Shown: positions 20,284 through 29,941, counted from the first letter of the stretch. The stretch: 55,385 nt of DNA from Aliiroseovarius sp. (GCF_030148435.1 NZ_JASBTN010000052.1:1-55385), one strand, 5' to 3'. Made by a program: numbers and translations. Notes: a model not told the origin generated them from the sequence alone.

Positions 20284-21135
20284 TCAGAGCGTCAGGCTGT
20301 CGAGGAAGCCGGGCAGGGCGCGGGCGGGCACCTGGGCTTCGCGCACAAGCTGGTCGAAATGGCGGGTAAAGGCCTGGACCCGGTCGCTGTCGCGAAAGGC
20401 CACGTAATTGGCGCCCAGATAAAGCACCGCCAGAAGTGGCCCGAACACGGTGATTGGCGAGGAGAACAGCCGCCGCGCGTCGAACAGATAGACCCGCAGG
20501 GAGGGATAGAGCTGGTCATGCAGGGCGCGCAGGTGGGCGATCTGTTCGGCGCGGATGGCCTCGGGCAATCCCGCGTAATAGCCTGACGCCGTTGCGAAAC
20601 TTGCCATCTCGTGCAGGGGCAGGGCAATCTCGTAATCCGAGTTCGAACCGCGCATGAACGAGAGCCGGTCCTCGGAAGCGCCAATGGCCTGGTCCGTGGT
20701 GCGCCCCAGGTGCGGGGCATATTCCCATTCCAGCATCGCACGGGTCTTGAGCATGTCTGGCAGGGCGGCGGGCACGTGGCGGATCTTGTAGCCCGCGGCC
20801 TCGAGGTGCCAGTCATAAATCTGCTCGTCCACCAGGGCCCGTGGGGCGCGGGTCAGGCTCAACGACGCCGCCAGCAGGTCGGCCGCTGGTTCCGGCCGGT
20901 CGCTGAGGCCCAGCAGCCAATCGGCGGACACGCCCAGGAAGCCCGCGCATTCCGCCACCAGTTGCGCATTTGGCAGCCGGGCACCTTCGTCCTTCAACAG
21001 CTGCGACACGGTCGACCGGTCCACCCCGGCGGCCCGTGCCAGAGCGCTCTGGTTGGTGTGTTTTTCATCGATCGCCTGGGCCAGACGGCTGCGAAACAGC
21101 AGGGCGCGGTCACGTTTGTCGGTTTTTTTGCTCAT
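20284..21135 (-). CDS. XRE-family transcriptional regulator
   Basis: 283-residue protein with an N-terminal helix-turn-helix (about 17-75; NQSALARAAGVDRSTVSQLLKDEG) and a 200-residue C-terminal region I do not recognise as a named sensor domain. It is probably a DNA-binding repressor or activator with an effector domain. A perfect 14-bp palindrome (GTGATTTAAATCAC) lies 3 bases upstream of the ATG, a good candidate for an autoregulatory operator. It is divergent from the DUF2061-desaturase pair, which may be its target. Confidence 0.88.
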   Translation of the reverse strand: MSKKTDKRDRALLFRSRLAQAIDEKHTNQSALARAAGVDRSTVSQLLKDEGARLPNAQLVAECAGFLGVSADWLLGLSDRPEPAADLLAASLSLTRAPRALVDEQIYDWHLEAAGYKIRHVPAALPDMLKTRAMLEWEYAPHLGRTTDQAIGASEDRLSFMRGSNSDYEIALPLHEMASFATASGYYAGLPEAIRAEQIAHLRALHDQLYPSLRVYLFDARRLFSSPITVFGPLLAVLYLGANYVAFRDSDRVQAFTRHFDQLVREAQVPARALPGFLDSLTL

Positions 21136-21138
21136 GTG

Positions 21139-21152
21139 GTGATTTAAATCAC
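21139..21152. promoter_or_regulatory. Perfect 14-bp palindrome, candidate operator
   Basis: GTGATTTAAATCAC is identical to its reverse complement. It lies in the 101-base divergent region between the XRE regulator (start 21135) and the DUF2061 gene (start 21237), next to the regulator's start codon. Confidence 0.6.
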
Positions 21153-21236
21153 AATCGAGGGAAAATGTTAACTACTGACAGAATGCCCCAACGCGCCCCG
21201 CCCTGATAGCACAGGGGCGAAGGTAACGGAGGCAAT

Positions 21237-21440
21237 ATGGAAACGACGCGAAGATCGTGGGTGAAAGCAGTTTTGTGGAATGTTCTCGGTCTTTTGACCA
21301 TGTCCGCTGTCGGGCTGGCCATGACCGGATCGGCGGTGGTGGGCGGGGCAATGGCCGCGATCAACACGGCCATCGGCTTTACCCTCTACATCCTCTACGA
21401 ACGGATCTGGGCGCGGATCGGGTGGGGGCGTCATGGCTGA
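21237..21440 (+). CDS. DUF2061-like small membrane protein
   Basis: 67-residue protein with two hydrophobic segments (about 12-32 and 36-53) and the C-terminal pattern LYILYERIWARIGWG seen in DUF2061 proteins. Function unknown. The ATG at 21237 follows AACGGAGGCAAT. The last 8 bases overlap the start of the desaturase gene, so the two are translationally coupled and may act together at the membrane. Confidence 0.88.
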   Translation: METTRRSWVKAVLWNVLGLLTMSAVGLAMTGSAVVGGAMAAINTAIGFTLYILYERIWARIGWGRHG

Positions 21441-22329
21441 GCGCTCGATCCGCACCGAATGGCCGACCCTGGCCGTGCTGGCCGGCACCTATGCGCTCTG
21501 GGCCGTGGCGACGGTGTGGATCGGGCCGCTCTGGTTGGCGATCCCCTTGGCCGGGATCGCGGCGGCGCTGCAGAGCTCGCTGACCCATGAGATGCTGCAT
21601 GGCCATCCGACGCGCACCCCCTGGATCAACGGGGCGCTGGTCTATCCGGCGCTGAGCCTGTTCATCCCCTACCTGCGGTTCCGCGACACGCATCTGGCGC
21701 ATCACGATGACGAACGTCTGACCGACCCCTATGACGATCCCGAAACGAATTTCATGGACCCGGCGGTCTGGGCCGGGCTGTCGCCGCCCGTGCGGCTGCT
21801 GATGCGGGTGAACAATACCCTGGCCGGGCGCATGGTTCTGGGGCCCATTATCGGACAGATCCTGTTCATGCGCAGCGACCTGCGCGCCGTGTTCGGAGGG
21901 GACCGCCGGGTCTTGGCCGGGTGGCTGTTGCATATCCCGGCGGTGGCGCTGGTGGTCTGGTGGGCGACCTCCGTCGGGCAGATGCCCTGGTGGGCCTACC
22001 TGTTGCAGGCCTGGCTGGCGCTGGGACTGTTGAAGATCCGCACCTACCTGGAACACCGCGCCCATGAGGACACGCCCTGTCGCACCGTGGTGATCGAAAG
22101 CCGCGGCCCCCTGTCATTTCTTTTTCTGAACAACAACTTCCACATCGTGCATCACAGCCATCCCGGGGCGCAGTGGTGGCTGATGCCGCGCCTGTACTTT
22201 GCGGATCGCGAGGGCTATCTGGAAAGGAACGGCGGCTATGTCTATCGCTCCTACGTCGAGGTTTTCCGCCGCTACTTCCTGCACGCCAAGGATCCGGTGC
22301 CGCATCCGCTCTGGTCTGATCGCGCCTGA
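21433..22329 (+). CDS. Fatty acid desaturase family protein
   Basis: 298-residue membrane-bound di-iron enzyme. The three histidine boxes are clear: HEMLHGH, HLAHH and NFHIVHH. Several hydrophobic segments lie between them. Family members desaturate or hydroxylate fatty acyl or related lipid substrates; the exact substrate is not readable here. It overlaps the DUF2061 gene by 8 bases and is followed after 16 bases by an EamA transporter, suggesting a three-gene operon. Confidence 0.93.
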   Translation: MAERSIRTEWPTLAVLAGTYALWAVATVWIGPLWLAIPLAGIAAALQSSLTHEMLHGHPTRTPWINGALVYPALSLFIPYLRFRDTHLAHHDDERLTDPYDDPETNFMDPAVWAGLSPPVRLLMRVNNTLAGRMVLGPIIGQILFMRSDLRAVFGGDRRVLAGWLLHIPAVALVVWWATSVGQMPWWAYLLQAWLALGLLKIRTYLEHRAHEDTPCRTVVIESRGPLSFLFLNNNFHIVHHSHPGAQWWLMPRLYFADREGYLERNGGYVYRSYVEVFRRYFLHAKDPVPHPLWSDRA

Positions 22330-22345
22330 AATGCGATGAGGGGCC

Positions 22346-23245
22346 ATGCAGGCCTGGATCCCCATTACAATTGCTGCCGCGTTCTCGCAGAACTTGCGTT
22401 TCATGCTGCAAAAGCGGCTGAAAGAGACGCGGCTGTCCACGGCGGGCGCGACCTTTGCGCGTTTTGCCTTCTCTGCTCCGCTGGTGGCGCTGGGCATGGT
22501 GGTCTACATGGGCGCGACGGGGCAGGGGATGCCGGCATTGTCCGCGCGGTTCTTCCTGTTTGCCTCGGTCGGCGGCATCGCGCAGATCCTGGCGACGATG
22601 TGTGTCGTGGCGCTGTTTTCGATGCGCAACTTCGCCGTCGGCATTACATTCAAGAAGACCGAGGTGATCCTGACCGCGCTCATTGGCCTTGTGGTGCTGG
22701 GCGAGGGCGTCAGCCGCGCGGGCGTGGTGGCGATTGCAATCGGCTTCGTGGGGCTTCTGGTGCTGTCCGACCCGCCCGAAGGGGGGCGCGGCTGGCGGCG
22801 GTTCCTCAACCGGGCGGCGGCTCTGGGGCTGGGGTCCGGGCTGTTGTTCGGCGTCTCGGCGACGGGCTATCGCGGGGCGACCCTGACCCTTGGGATCGAG
22901 GATGTGGTGGCGCGTGCCGGGCTGACGCTGGCTTTTGTCACGGCATTTCAGTCCCTTGTCATGGCGGCCTGGATGCGGGCGCGCGAACCGGGCGAGGTCA
23001 CGCGGGTCTTTGCCGCCTGGCGGGTCGGGGCATTGGTCGGGCTCAGTTCAATGGTCGGCAGTTTCTGCTGGTTCACCGCCTTTGCGCTGCAGAATGCGGC
23101 CATGGTGAAGGCGCTGGGGCAGGTGGAGCTGGTGTTCAGCTTCCTCGCCACCATCTTTGTCTTCAAGGAGGTGGTGACGCGCCGCGAATGGGCGGGGACG
23201 GCGCTGCTGGTCCTCTCGATCCTGGTGCTGGTGCTATGGTTGTGA
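22346..23245 (+). CDS. EamA/DMT-family transporter
   Basis: 299-residue integral membrane protein with about 10 hydrophobic segments in two EamA repeats (drug/metabolite transporter superfamily). Each half ends with an AxxLLGVLLLxE-like stretch (LIGLVVLGEGVSRAG; FLATIFVFKEVVTRREW). The substrate is unknown. The ATG at 22346 follows GATGAGGGG. It is the last gene before a structured intergenic element. Confidence 0.92.
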   Translation: MQAWIPITIAAAFSQNLRFMLQKRLKETRLSTAGATFARFAFSAPLVALGMVVYMGATGQGMPALSARFFLFASVGGIAQILATMCVVALFSMRNFAVGITFKKTEVILTALIGLVVLGEGVSRAGVVAIAIGFVGLLVLSDPPEGGRGWRRFLNRAAALGLGSGLLFGVSATGYRGATLTLGIEDVVARAGLTLAFVTAFQSLVMAAWMRAREPGEVTRVFAAWRVGALVGLSSMVGSFCWFTAFALQNAAMVKALGQVELVFSFLATIFVFKEVVTRREWAGTALLVLSILVLVLWL

Positions 23246-23253
23246 GGTGAGCC

Positions 23254-23391
23254 GGTCCGGCAGCGCCCGACCCTGGGTGGGCGCCTCGCAACGTAAGCGT
23301 GTTACAAGCGACCTGCCCCAAGCCCAATGTGTGTGAGGATTGCGACGTTGCAAAGCGCCCTCCCGTGGGAAGGGTCGGGCGCTGCCGGACC
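23254..23391. repeat. Long inverted repeat (perfect 20-bp outer arms)
   Basis: Bases 23254-23273 and 23372-23391 are exact reverse complements. Imperfect pairing continues inward to 23294 and 23345 (GCAACGT with ACGTTGC), giving arms of about 40-47 bases around a 50-base loop. It lies between convergent genes (EamA transporter and pepN). No frame, direct terminal duplication or transposase is visible. Confidence 0.8.
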
Positions 23392-23447
23392 TGCGGCCCG
23401 GCGAGGCACGCATCTTCGCAAAAGCTCGATCGGCTTTGCGCCTCAGC

Positions 23448-25994
23448 TCACCCCAGCATCCGCGCGACCATCTCTGCCGTATCGGAAGAGATCCCCTTGG
23501 TGCCCAGAATGCGCTCCAGCGCCCCTCGGATCATCGCGCGGCGGTCGGCGTCGTAGCGGCGCCAGGTCTCGAACCCGGTGGTCATGCGCGCGGCGATCTG
23601 CGGGTTGACCGGGTCGAGCCTGATCAGCCAGTCGGCAAAGAGCTCGTAGCCCTTGCCCGACACCGTGTGGAACCCCGCGGGGTTCATCGTCAGGGCACCG
23701 AAGAGGGCGCGGAAGCGGTTCGGGTTCTTCCAGTTGAAGTCCTTGTGTGCGCTCAGTTTTTCCGCCACGTCCACGGCGTTCTGCGGGCTCGCGTGGGCCA
23801 CTTGCATGGCGAACCACTTGTCGATCACCAGCGCGTCGCCATCGAATTCCGCATGGAACCTCGCCAGCGCCTCTTCGCCCACCTCGGCGTCCAGCAGACA
23901 GCCGAGGGCACCCAGTTTCAGGGTCATGTTGTCGGCGCGGTCGTAAAGCGCCTGGGCCGCATGGCCACCGTCCAGCCGCGTGGTCAGCGACAGAAGGCCC
24001 AGCCCAAGCGCGCGTTTGCCCGCCTGCGCGGCGGTCGGGGCGAAGGGGGCGGTGACGTCCATCTCGGCCGACAGGCGCGGTGCCACGTCCTGCAGATGCT
24101 CGGCCACCTCCTGCGCCAGCGTTTCGGAGGCGCGCCAGATCGCCAGCGGGTCGGGCGTGATCCCGGCGTCGAACAGGGTCTGGGCGATGTCGTCCTGGCC
24201 GGGCTGACGCAGGGCCAGGGCGCGGAATGCCGGGTCCAGCTGATCGTCGCGCAGCATGGTCGTCAGCGCCTGCAGATAAGCCGCGTCCGGTGTGCTGCCA
24301 TGTGTCACCATGCCGACCAGCACGTCCTTGGCCAGCGCGCGGCCGGCCTCCCATTTGTTGAACGGGTCTGTGTCATGCGCCAGCAGGAAGGCGCGTTCGG
24401 AGGCGGAGCTGTCGCGTTTCAGGATCACCGGTGCGGAAAAGCCGCGCAGCAGCGAGGGCACAGGCTTGGCGGCCAGCCCATCGAAGGTAAAGCTCTGTTC
24501 AGCTTCGGTCATTTCCAGAACCGTGGTCGGCAGCACCTCGTCGCCGTTCGGGTTCAAAAGGCCCATGGCGATCGGAATGACGCGCGGGTCTTTCACCTCC
24601 TGTCCGGGGGTGGGCGGCGTTTCCTGTTTGAAATGAAGCGTATAGCTGCCGTCCCTGAACTCGTCCGTCACGCTCAGGCGCGGCGTACCGGCCTGGGAAT
24701 ACCAGCGTTTGAACTGGGTCAGATCGCGGCCGGTGGCATCCTCGAACACGCGCACCCAATCCTGGATCGTTGCCGCCTCGCCATCGTGGCGGTCGAAATA
24801 CAGCTCCAGCGCCCTGTCATAGTCTTCCTGCCCGACCAGCGTGTGCAGCATGCGGATGACCTCGGCGCCCTTTTCGTAGATCGTTGCGGTGTAGAAGTTG
24901 TTGATCTCGACGAAACTGTCGGGCTGGACCGGGTGGGCCAGCGGGCCATTGTCCTCGCGGAACTGGCGCCCACGCAGCGACAGCACGTCGTTGATCCGGC
25001 ACACCGCCTTCGAGCGCATGTCGCCCGAGAACTGCTGGTCGCGGAACACGGTCAGCCCTTCCTTCAGCGACAGTTGGAACCAGTCGCGGCAGGTGATGCG
25101 GTTGCCGGTCCAGTTGTGGAAATATTCATGGGCGATGATCGCCTCGATCCGTTCGAAATTGGCGTCGGTCGAGGTCTCGGGCGAGGCCAGAACGGCGGAG
25201 GTATTGAAGATGTTCAGCCCCTTGTTCTCCATCGCGCCCATGTTGAAATCTGACACCGCGACAATCTGGAAGATGTCCAGGTCGTATTCGCGCTTGTAGA
25301 CCTCCTCGTCCCACGTCATGGACGCTTTCAGGGCCTCCATGCCGAATTCGGTCTTGCCCTCGTCCGGGCCGGGGCGGGTCCAGAGCTTCAGGTCGACGGT
25401 CTTGCCCGACATGGTGGTGAACCTGTCTTCGCGCGCCACCAGGTCGCCGGCGACAAGGGCGAACAGATAGGCCGGCTTGGGCCAGGGATCGGTCCATTCC
25501 GCCCAGCCCTCGCCCGCGCCGGTCGGGTTGCCGTTGGACAGCATCACCTTCTCGTCGCCCTCGATGCGCACGGTAAAGGGGGCCATCACGTCCGGGCGGT
25601 CGGGGTAGAAGGTGATCTTGCGAAAGCCTTCGGCCTCGCATTGGGTGCAATACATGCCGTTCGAGGTATAGAGCCCTTCAAGCGCCGTGTTCGTTGCGGG
25701 AGAGATTTCGACCTCCGCCTCCCAGGTGAACGCCCTGTCCGGCACGGCGCAGGTCAGCCCGCCCCTGACCATTTCAGGCGTGACCGGCGCCCCGTCGATG
25801 GCCGCGGAAATCAGGGCCGGGCCTTCGCCGTGCAGGAAGAAGTCGCGGTCCGAAGTGGCCGTGTTGGGTGCGAAACGGATGCGCGATTTGACCCGTGTCG
25901 CGGCGGGCGAGAGCGCGAAAGTCAGATGCACCTGTTCCACCAGCCAGTTCGGCGGGGTGTAATCGGCAAGAAAGATGCGGGTCTGCTCGGTCAT
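23448..25994 (-). CDS. pepN: Aminopeptidase N
   Basis: 848-residue M1-family zinc metallopeptidase, a cytoplasmic broad-specificity aminopeptidase. The substrate-recognition motif GAMENKGLN and the zinc motif H289-E-Y-F-H293 (HEYFHNWTGNR) are present, and the C-terminal helical domain has full length for the proteobacterial PepN type. The ATG at 25994 is preceded by CAGGAGCGCCCC. It is divergent from glcB. A GC hairpin with a bulged base lies just beyond the stop (23417-23440), without a T-run. Confidence 0.97.
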   Translation of the reverse strand: MTEQTRIFLADYTPPNWLVEQVHLTFALSPAATRVKSRIRFAPNTATSDRDFFLHGEGPALISAAIDGAPVTPEMVRGGLTCAVPDRAFTWEAEVEISPATNTALEGLYTSNGMYCTQCEAEGFRKITFYPDRPDVMAPFTVRIEGDEKVMLSNGNPTGAGEGWAEWTDPWPKPAYLFALVAGDLVAREDRFTTMSGKTVDLKLWTRPGPDEGKTEFGMEALKASMTWDEEVYKREYDLDIFQIVAVSDFNMGAMENKGLNIFNTSAVLASPETSTDANFERIEAIIAHEYFHNWTGNRITCRDWFQLSLKEGLTVFRDQQFSGDMRSKAVCRINDVLSLRGRQFREDNGPLAHPVQPDSFVEINNFYTATIYEKGAEVIRMLHTLVGQEDYDRALELYFDRHDGEAATIQDWVRVFEDATGRDLTQFKRWYSQAGTPRLSVTDEFRDGSYTLHFKQETPPTPGQEVKDPRVIPIAMGLLNPNGDEVLPTTVLEMTEAEQSFTFDGLAAKPVPSLLRGFSAPVILKRDSSASERAFLLAHDTDPFNKWEAGRALAKDVLVGMVTHGSTPDAAYLQALTTMLRDDQLDPAFRALALRQPGQDDIAQTLFDAGITPDPLAIWRASETLAQEVAEHLQDVAPRLSAEMDVTAPFAPTAAQAGKRALGLGLLSLTTRLDGGHAAQALYDRADNMTLKLGALGCLLDAEVGEEALARFHAEFDGDALVIDKWFAMQVAHASPQNAVDVAEKLSAHKDFNWKNPNRFRALFGALTMNPAGFHTVSGKGYELFADWLIRLDPVNPQIAARMTTGFETWRRYDADRRAMIRGALERILGTKGISSDTAEMVARMLG

Positions 25995-26131
25995 GGGGCG
26001 CTCCTGATGGGATTCCGGTGGACGTTATCGCTCCCACCCGGGGGCTGCAAGACGGGGCGGCGCAGGTGGGTCGACGGGATGGCGGGCGATGCCGCTTGCG
26101 CCTCGGTTCAATTCCTCTTGCCCGAAACCGG

Positions 26132-26172
26132 TAAGTTTTTCTGACCACCGTATGTTGCCGATAGGAAACTTA
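26132..26172. promoter_or_regulatory. Inverted repeat upstream of malate synthase gene
   Basis: TAAGTTT (26132-26138) and AAACTTA (26166-26172) form a 7-bp inverted repeat 42-82 bases before the glcB ATG, in an AT-rich patch that must contain its promoter. It could bind a glyoxylate-pathway regulator; no regulator is encoded nearby. Confidence 0.3.
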
Positions 26173-26213
26173 GCCTCTACAAAAGAAACCGGACTGACAT
26201 CAGGGAGGTCGCG

Positions 26214-28310
26214 ATGGTCGATCGGGTTGAGCGCAGCGGGTTGCAGGTAGCCACGGAGCTGGCGGATTTCATCGAGGGGCGCGCGCTGCCGGGCACCGGG
26301 GTGGACGCCGGGGCCTTCTGGGCGGGCTTTGCCGCGATTGTCTCCGATCTGGGGCCGAAGAACCGCGCCCTGCTGGAACGCCGCGAGGAAATCCAGCAGA
26401 CAATTGACAGCTGGCACATCGACCGGCGCGGACAGGCGTTCGACGCCGCAGAATACCGCGCCTTCCTGGAGGAGATCGGATACCTGGTGCCGGAAGGCGC
26501 CGATTTCACCGTGGACACCGCCAATGTCGATCCCGAGATCGCCGCGATCCCCGGCCCGCAACTGGTCGTGCCGATCATGAATGCGCGCTATGCGCTGAAT
26601 GCGGCGAATGCGCGCTGGGGCAGCCTTTACGATGCGCTCTACGGCACCGATGCACTGGGCGATCTGCCGAAGCCGGGCGGCTATGACCCGGTGCGCGGCG
26701 CGCGGGTCGTGGCGCGGGCGAAAGAGATGCTGGATGCCGCCGTGCCGCTGGCAAAGGGATCCTGGGCGGAGCTGACCGATGTATCCCGGGCCGCCCTGGC
26801 CGATCCGGCCCGGTACAGGGGCTGGCGCGAGGGGGAATTCCTGTTTGAGAGGAACGGTTTGCACATCCGTGTGGTGGTCGACCCGTCCACGCCCGTGGGA
26901 GCAACCGACCCGGCCGGGATCAGCGACGTGATCCTGGAATCGGCCCTGTCGGCGATCATGGATTGCGAGGATTCGGTGGCCGCAGTGGATGCCGAGGACA
27001 AGGTGCTGGCCTATTCCAACTGGCTTGGCCTGATGGATGGCACCCTGACCGAAGAGGTGACGAAGGGCGGCAGGAGCTTTACCCGCAGGCTCAATGACGA
27101 CCTGACGTTCGAGGGGCCGGATGGGGCGTTCACGCTCAAGGGCCGCGCCCTGATGCTGGTGCGCAACGTGGGCCACCTGATGAGCAGCCCGGCGATCCTG
27201 GACGGCGAAGGCCGCGAGGTGGGCGAGGGGCTGATGGACGCCATGATCACCACGCTCTGCGCCATGCATGACCTTGCGCGCGCGGGCGGCAATTCCGTCA
27301 CCGGTTCGGTCTATGTGGTGAAACCCAAGATGCACGGGCCGGAGGAAGTGGCTTTCGCGGATGAGATATTCACCCGCGTCGAGGCCGCGCTGGGCCTGCC
27401 GGCCAACTCCGTGAAACTGGGCATCATGGACGAGGAACGGCGCACGTCGGTCAACCTCAAGGAATGCATCCGCGCCGCGAAATCGCGCGTGGCCTTCATC
27501 AACACCGGTTTCCTGGACCGCACCGGGGACGAGATCCACAGCTCGATGGAGGCCGGCCCGATGATCCGCAAGGGCGAGATGAAGAATGCGGCCTGGATCG
27601 CCGCCTACGAGGATCGCAACGTGGATATCGGCCTGGCCTGCGGGCTGAAGGGCCGCGCGCAGATCGGCAAGGGCATGTGGGCCGCACCGGACCGGATGGC
27701 CGAGATGCTCGACCAGAAGATCGGCCACCCGCAATCCGGCGCGACCTGCGCCTGGGTGCCGTCGCCCACCGCGGCCACGCTGCATGCGACCCATTATCAC
27801 GTGGTCGATGTGCTGGCGCGTCAGGACGAGATTGCCGCCGGCGGCGCGCGGGGCACGCTGGAGGGGCTGCTGACCATCCCCGTGGCCCATGGGGTGAACT
27901 GGTCCGACGAGGAAATCGCGCAAGAGATCGAGAACAACGCCCAGGGCATCCTCGGCTATGTGGTGCGCTGGGTCGATCAGGGCGTCGGCTGCTCCAAGGT
28001 GCCCGACATCCACGACGTCGGGCTGATGGAGGACCGCGCCACGCTGCGCATCTCGGCGCAGGCCCTGTCGAACTGGATGCACCACGGGGTGGTGGACCGC
28101 GACCGGGTCATGGCCGCACTGCACAAGATGGCGGTCAAGGTAGACGCGCAGAACGCCGGTGATCCGGCCTATCGCCCGATGGCGCCGAACTATGACGGGG
28201 TGGCGTTCCAGGCGGCCTGTGACCTGGTGTTCCTGGGACGTGTGCAGCCCTCGGGCTATACCGAGCCGGTCCTGCACATGCGCCGTCAGGAACTGAAGGC
28301 GGCGGGCTGA
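26214..28310 (+). CDS. glcB: Malate synthase G
   Basis: 698-residue enzyme condensing glyoxylate with acetyl-CoA to malate, in the glyoxylate shunt. Characteristic segments are [44 protein letters not shown], and near the C-terminus [21 protein letters not shown], which holds the catalytic Asp region. The length matches the monomeric G isoform (about 720) and not isoform A. The ATG at 26214 follows CAGGGAGGTCGCG. It is a single-gene unit, divergent from pepN and followed by a hairpin and repeat core copy 3. Confidence 0.97.
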   Translation: MVDRVERSGLQVATELADFIEGRALPGTGVDAGAFWAGFAAIVSDLGPKNRALLERREEIQQTIDSWHIDRRGQAFDAAEYRAFLEEIGYLVPEGADFTVDTANVDPEIAAIPGPQLVVPIMNARYALNAANARWGSLYDALYGTDALGDLPKPGGYDPVRGARVVARAKEMLDAAVPLAKGSWAELTDVSRAALADPARYRGWREGEFLFERNGLHIRVVVDPSTPVGATDPAGISDVILESALSAIMDCEDSVAAVDAEDKVLAYSNWLGLMDGTLTEEVTKGGRSFTRRLNDDLTFEGPDGAFTLKGRALMLVRNVGHLMSSPAILDGEGREVGEGLMDAMITTLCAMHDLARAGGNSVTGSVYVVKPKMHGPEEVAFADEIFTRVEAALGLPANSVKLGIMDEERRTSVNLKECIRAAKSRVAFINTGFLDRTGDEIHSSMEAGPMIRKGEMKNAAWIAAYEDRNVDIGLACGLKGRAQIGKGMWAAPDRMAEMLDQKIGHPQSGATCAWVPSPTAATLHATHYHVVDVLARQDEIAAGGARGTLEGLLTIPVAHGVNWSDEEIAQEIENNAQGILGYVVRWVDQGVGCSKVPDIHDVGLMEDRATLRISAQALSNWMHHGVVDRDRVMAALHKMAVKVDAQNAGDPAYRPMAPNYDGVAFQAACDLVFLGRVQPSGYTEPVLHMRRQELKAAG

Positions 28311-28311
28311 A

Positions 28312-28332
28312 CCGGGGGTTTTCCACCCCCGG
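28312..28332 (+). terminator. Hairpin after malate synthase gene
   Basis: CCGGGGGT, loop TTTCC, ACCCCCGG: a perfect 8-bp stem one base after the glcB stop, directly before repeat core copy 3. There is no long T-run, so termination efficiency is uncertain. Confidence 0.5.
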
Positions 28333-28333
28333 A

Positions 28334-28362
28334 CCCCGGAGGATGTTTGAAGAAAGATGAAA
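28334..28362 (+). repeat. Dispersed intergenic core, copy 3
   Basis: CCCCGGAGGATGTTTGAAG followed by AAAGATGAAAG matches the core of copies 1, 2 and 4 in spacing and orientation relative to its upstream gene (glcB). It lies right after the glcB hairpin. Confidence 0.6.
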
Positions 28363-28505
28363 GGGGGCAGGTTTCCCCGCCCCTTTCCGGCCTGGTCCAT
28401 CGCCTCCGGGTGGGGAAGTGGCCGGCGCGCAGGCCCCGGTACCACGCCACCCCCGGGCGTATTTCCGGGCGCGTATTCATGCGCCGGGGGCAGCGCGGGG
28501 CTGGA

Positions 28506-28705
28506 TCAATGCGCCGCAGCTCTTTCGCCGCTGAAGAGGCTTGCGAGTTGGTGCAGCGCCGAGAGGCCGACCACCACGTAGACAAGGCGCGCGAGGAGCG
28601 ACATGTCACCGAAGATCGCTGCCACGAGGTCGAAGTTGAAGGCACCGACGAGGCCCAGTTCAGGCCTCCCACGGCGAGCAGGACAAGGGAAATGGCGTTC
28701 AGCAT
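28506..28705 (-). pseudogene. DUF378-family membrane protein, frameshifted
   Basis: The first 16 codons read MLNAISLVLLAVGGLNW, the N-terminus of DUF378 small membrane proteins. The frame then leaves the family: a G run of three (28654-28656 on the plus strand as CCC) replaces the expected four. After adding one base the frame continues LVGAFNFDLVAAIFG and on through a second hydrophobic segment to a TGA at 28506-28508, giving an intact family-length protein of about 66 residues. Either a real single-base deletion or a sequencing/assembly error in a homopolymer. The ribosome binding site (GGAGGCCCGCG) is intact, and the gene sits 13 bases after the fasciclin gene. Confidence 0.75.
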
Positions 28706-28718
28706 CGCGGGCCTCCGA

Positions 28719-29204
28719 TCACTTGCTGTCCGGGATCATCACCCGGTCGATCACGTGGATGATGCCGTTCGAGGTTTCGATATTGGCGGTGATGATGAAA
28801 GCGTCGTCCAGGTTGACGGTGCCGTCGCCATTCAGGGTGACATCGACCATCTCGCCATTGACGGTGCCGACCATGTCCTTGTGTGCGACCTGCTTGGCCA
28901 CCAGCTTGCCGGGGCTCACGTGGTAGGTGAGGATCGCGATCAGCTGGTCCTTGTTTTCGGGCTTCAGCAGGGTCTCTACCGTCCCCGCGGGAAGGGCGGC
29001 AAAGGCCGCGTCCGTTGGGGCGTAGACGGTGAAGGGCCCGTCGCCCTTCAGCGTGTCGACCAGCCCGGCGGCGCCCAGGGCGGTGGCCAGGGTGGTGAAA
29101 TTGCCCGCGGCGACGGCGGTGTCGACGATATCGGCTTCGGATGCCGCGGCGGGGGTGGCCAGCGCCAGTGCGAGGCTCAGGGCAGTCAGTGTGCGTTTCA
29201 TCAT
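28719..29204 (-). CDS. Fasciclin-domain secreted protein
   Basis: 161-residue exported protein: a signal peptide (about 1-21, ending TPAAAS) followed by one FAS1 domain. FAS1 motifs are visible: [15 protein letters not shown] (H1-type) and [10 protein letters not shown], with VIDRVMIP at the end. Such proteins mediate adhesion or surface interactions. Two ATGs (29204 and 29201) are adjacent behind GGAAAGGACCTCT. It is apparently co-transcribed with the frameshifted DUF378 gene and divergent from the XRE-cupin regulator. Confidence 0.93.
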   Translation of the reverse strand: MMKRTLTALSLALALATPAAASEADIVDTAVAAGNFTTLATALGAAGLVDTLKGDGPFTVYAPTDAAFAALPAGTVETLLKPENKDQLIAILTYHVSPGKLVAKQVAHKDMVGTVNGEMVDVTLNGDGTVNLDDAFIITANIETSNGIIHVIDRVMIPDSK

Positions 29205-29246
29205 AGAGGTCCTTTCCGGTTTCGATTTGTGCCCTTCGGGGCAGGA

Positions 29247-29307
29247 ATTTCTTGTCGTGAAAAATAATTTCTTGCCAGTAACGGTTTCGTGTAAGGCACA
29301 TTTCTTG
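29247..29307. promoter_or_regulatory. Three ATTTCTTG repeats in divergent promoter region
   Basis: ATTTCTTG occurs at 29247-29254, 29267-29274 and 29300-29307 in a markedly AT-rich 160-base region between the fasciclin and XRE-cupin genes. The first and third copies are followed by related GTGAAAA. Candidate operator repeats for the adjacent regulator. Confidence 0.45.
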
Positions 29308-29365
29308 CTTTTGGTGAAAAACGAGCGCAATAATGTTGAACCACGGGAAAGCCAATGAGGGTGCC

Positions 29366-29941
29366 ATGCTGTCGGAGACATTGATCGAAGGGTTGGAGGC
29401 CTACCGAATCGGTGCGAAGATTCGCGCGCTCAGGGCGTCGAAATCCATGGGGCTGGCGCAATTGGGTGCCCACGCCGGCCTGTCGGCGGGCATGTTGTCC
29501 AAGCTGGAACGCGGGCAGGTGGTGCCGACCCTGCCGACGCTCATGCGGGTGGCGATGGTGTTCGGGGTCGGGCTGGATCACTTCTTCCAGCCCGGCGAGA
29601 CCGCGCCGCTGGTGGAACTGGTGCGCGCGCAGGAACGCATGACCCTGCCCAATGTGCGCGAAGGCGACGTGACCTATCGCTTCGCCAGCCTCGACTACAC
29701 GGTGCGGGGACGCCGGACCGAGGCCTTCCTGGCCGAATTTCCGAAAGGCGCCCCGGAGAGCGAGGCGCATGAGCACGACGGGGTGGAGATGATCCATGTG
29801 ACACGCGGCTGGCTGGAGTTGACCATCCACAGGCGCACGCACCGGCTGGAGGCTGGTGACACCCTGACCTTCGACGCGGGTTTTCCGCACTCGTATTGCG
29901 GAGAGGGCCAGGCGCTGGTCACTCTGCGTCCCGAAATCTGA
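29366..29941 (+). CDS. XRE-family regulator with C-terminal cupin domain (PuuR-like)
   Basis: 191-residue regulator. An N-terminal XRE helix-turn-helix (about 15-70; [21 protein letters not shown]) is followed by a cupin domain (about 105-190; [22 protein letters not shown] and [17 protein letters not shown]). This architecture is shared by PuuR and related repressors of amine and polyamine catabolism. The ATG at 29366 follows GAGGGTGCC; an upstream ATG at 29333 has a weaker site. The adjacent GlcG-like and PuuD-like genes are probable targets. Confidence 0.92.
   Translation: MLSETLIEGLEAYRIGAKIRALRASKSMGLAQLGAHAGLSAGMLSKLERGQVVPTLPTLMRVAMVFGVGLDHFFQPGETAPLVELVRAQERMTLPNVREGDVTYRFASLDYTVRGRRTEAFLAEFPKGAPESEAHEHDGVEMIHVTRGWLELTIHRRTHRLEAGDTLTFDAGFPHSYCGEGQALVTLRPEI

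Noticed and set aside
26025-28445. 806-codon open frame antisense to malate synthase
   Set aside because: Antisense shadow; glcB on the plus strand is unambiguous.
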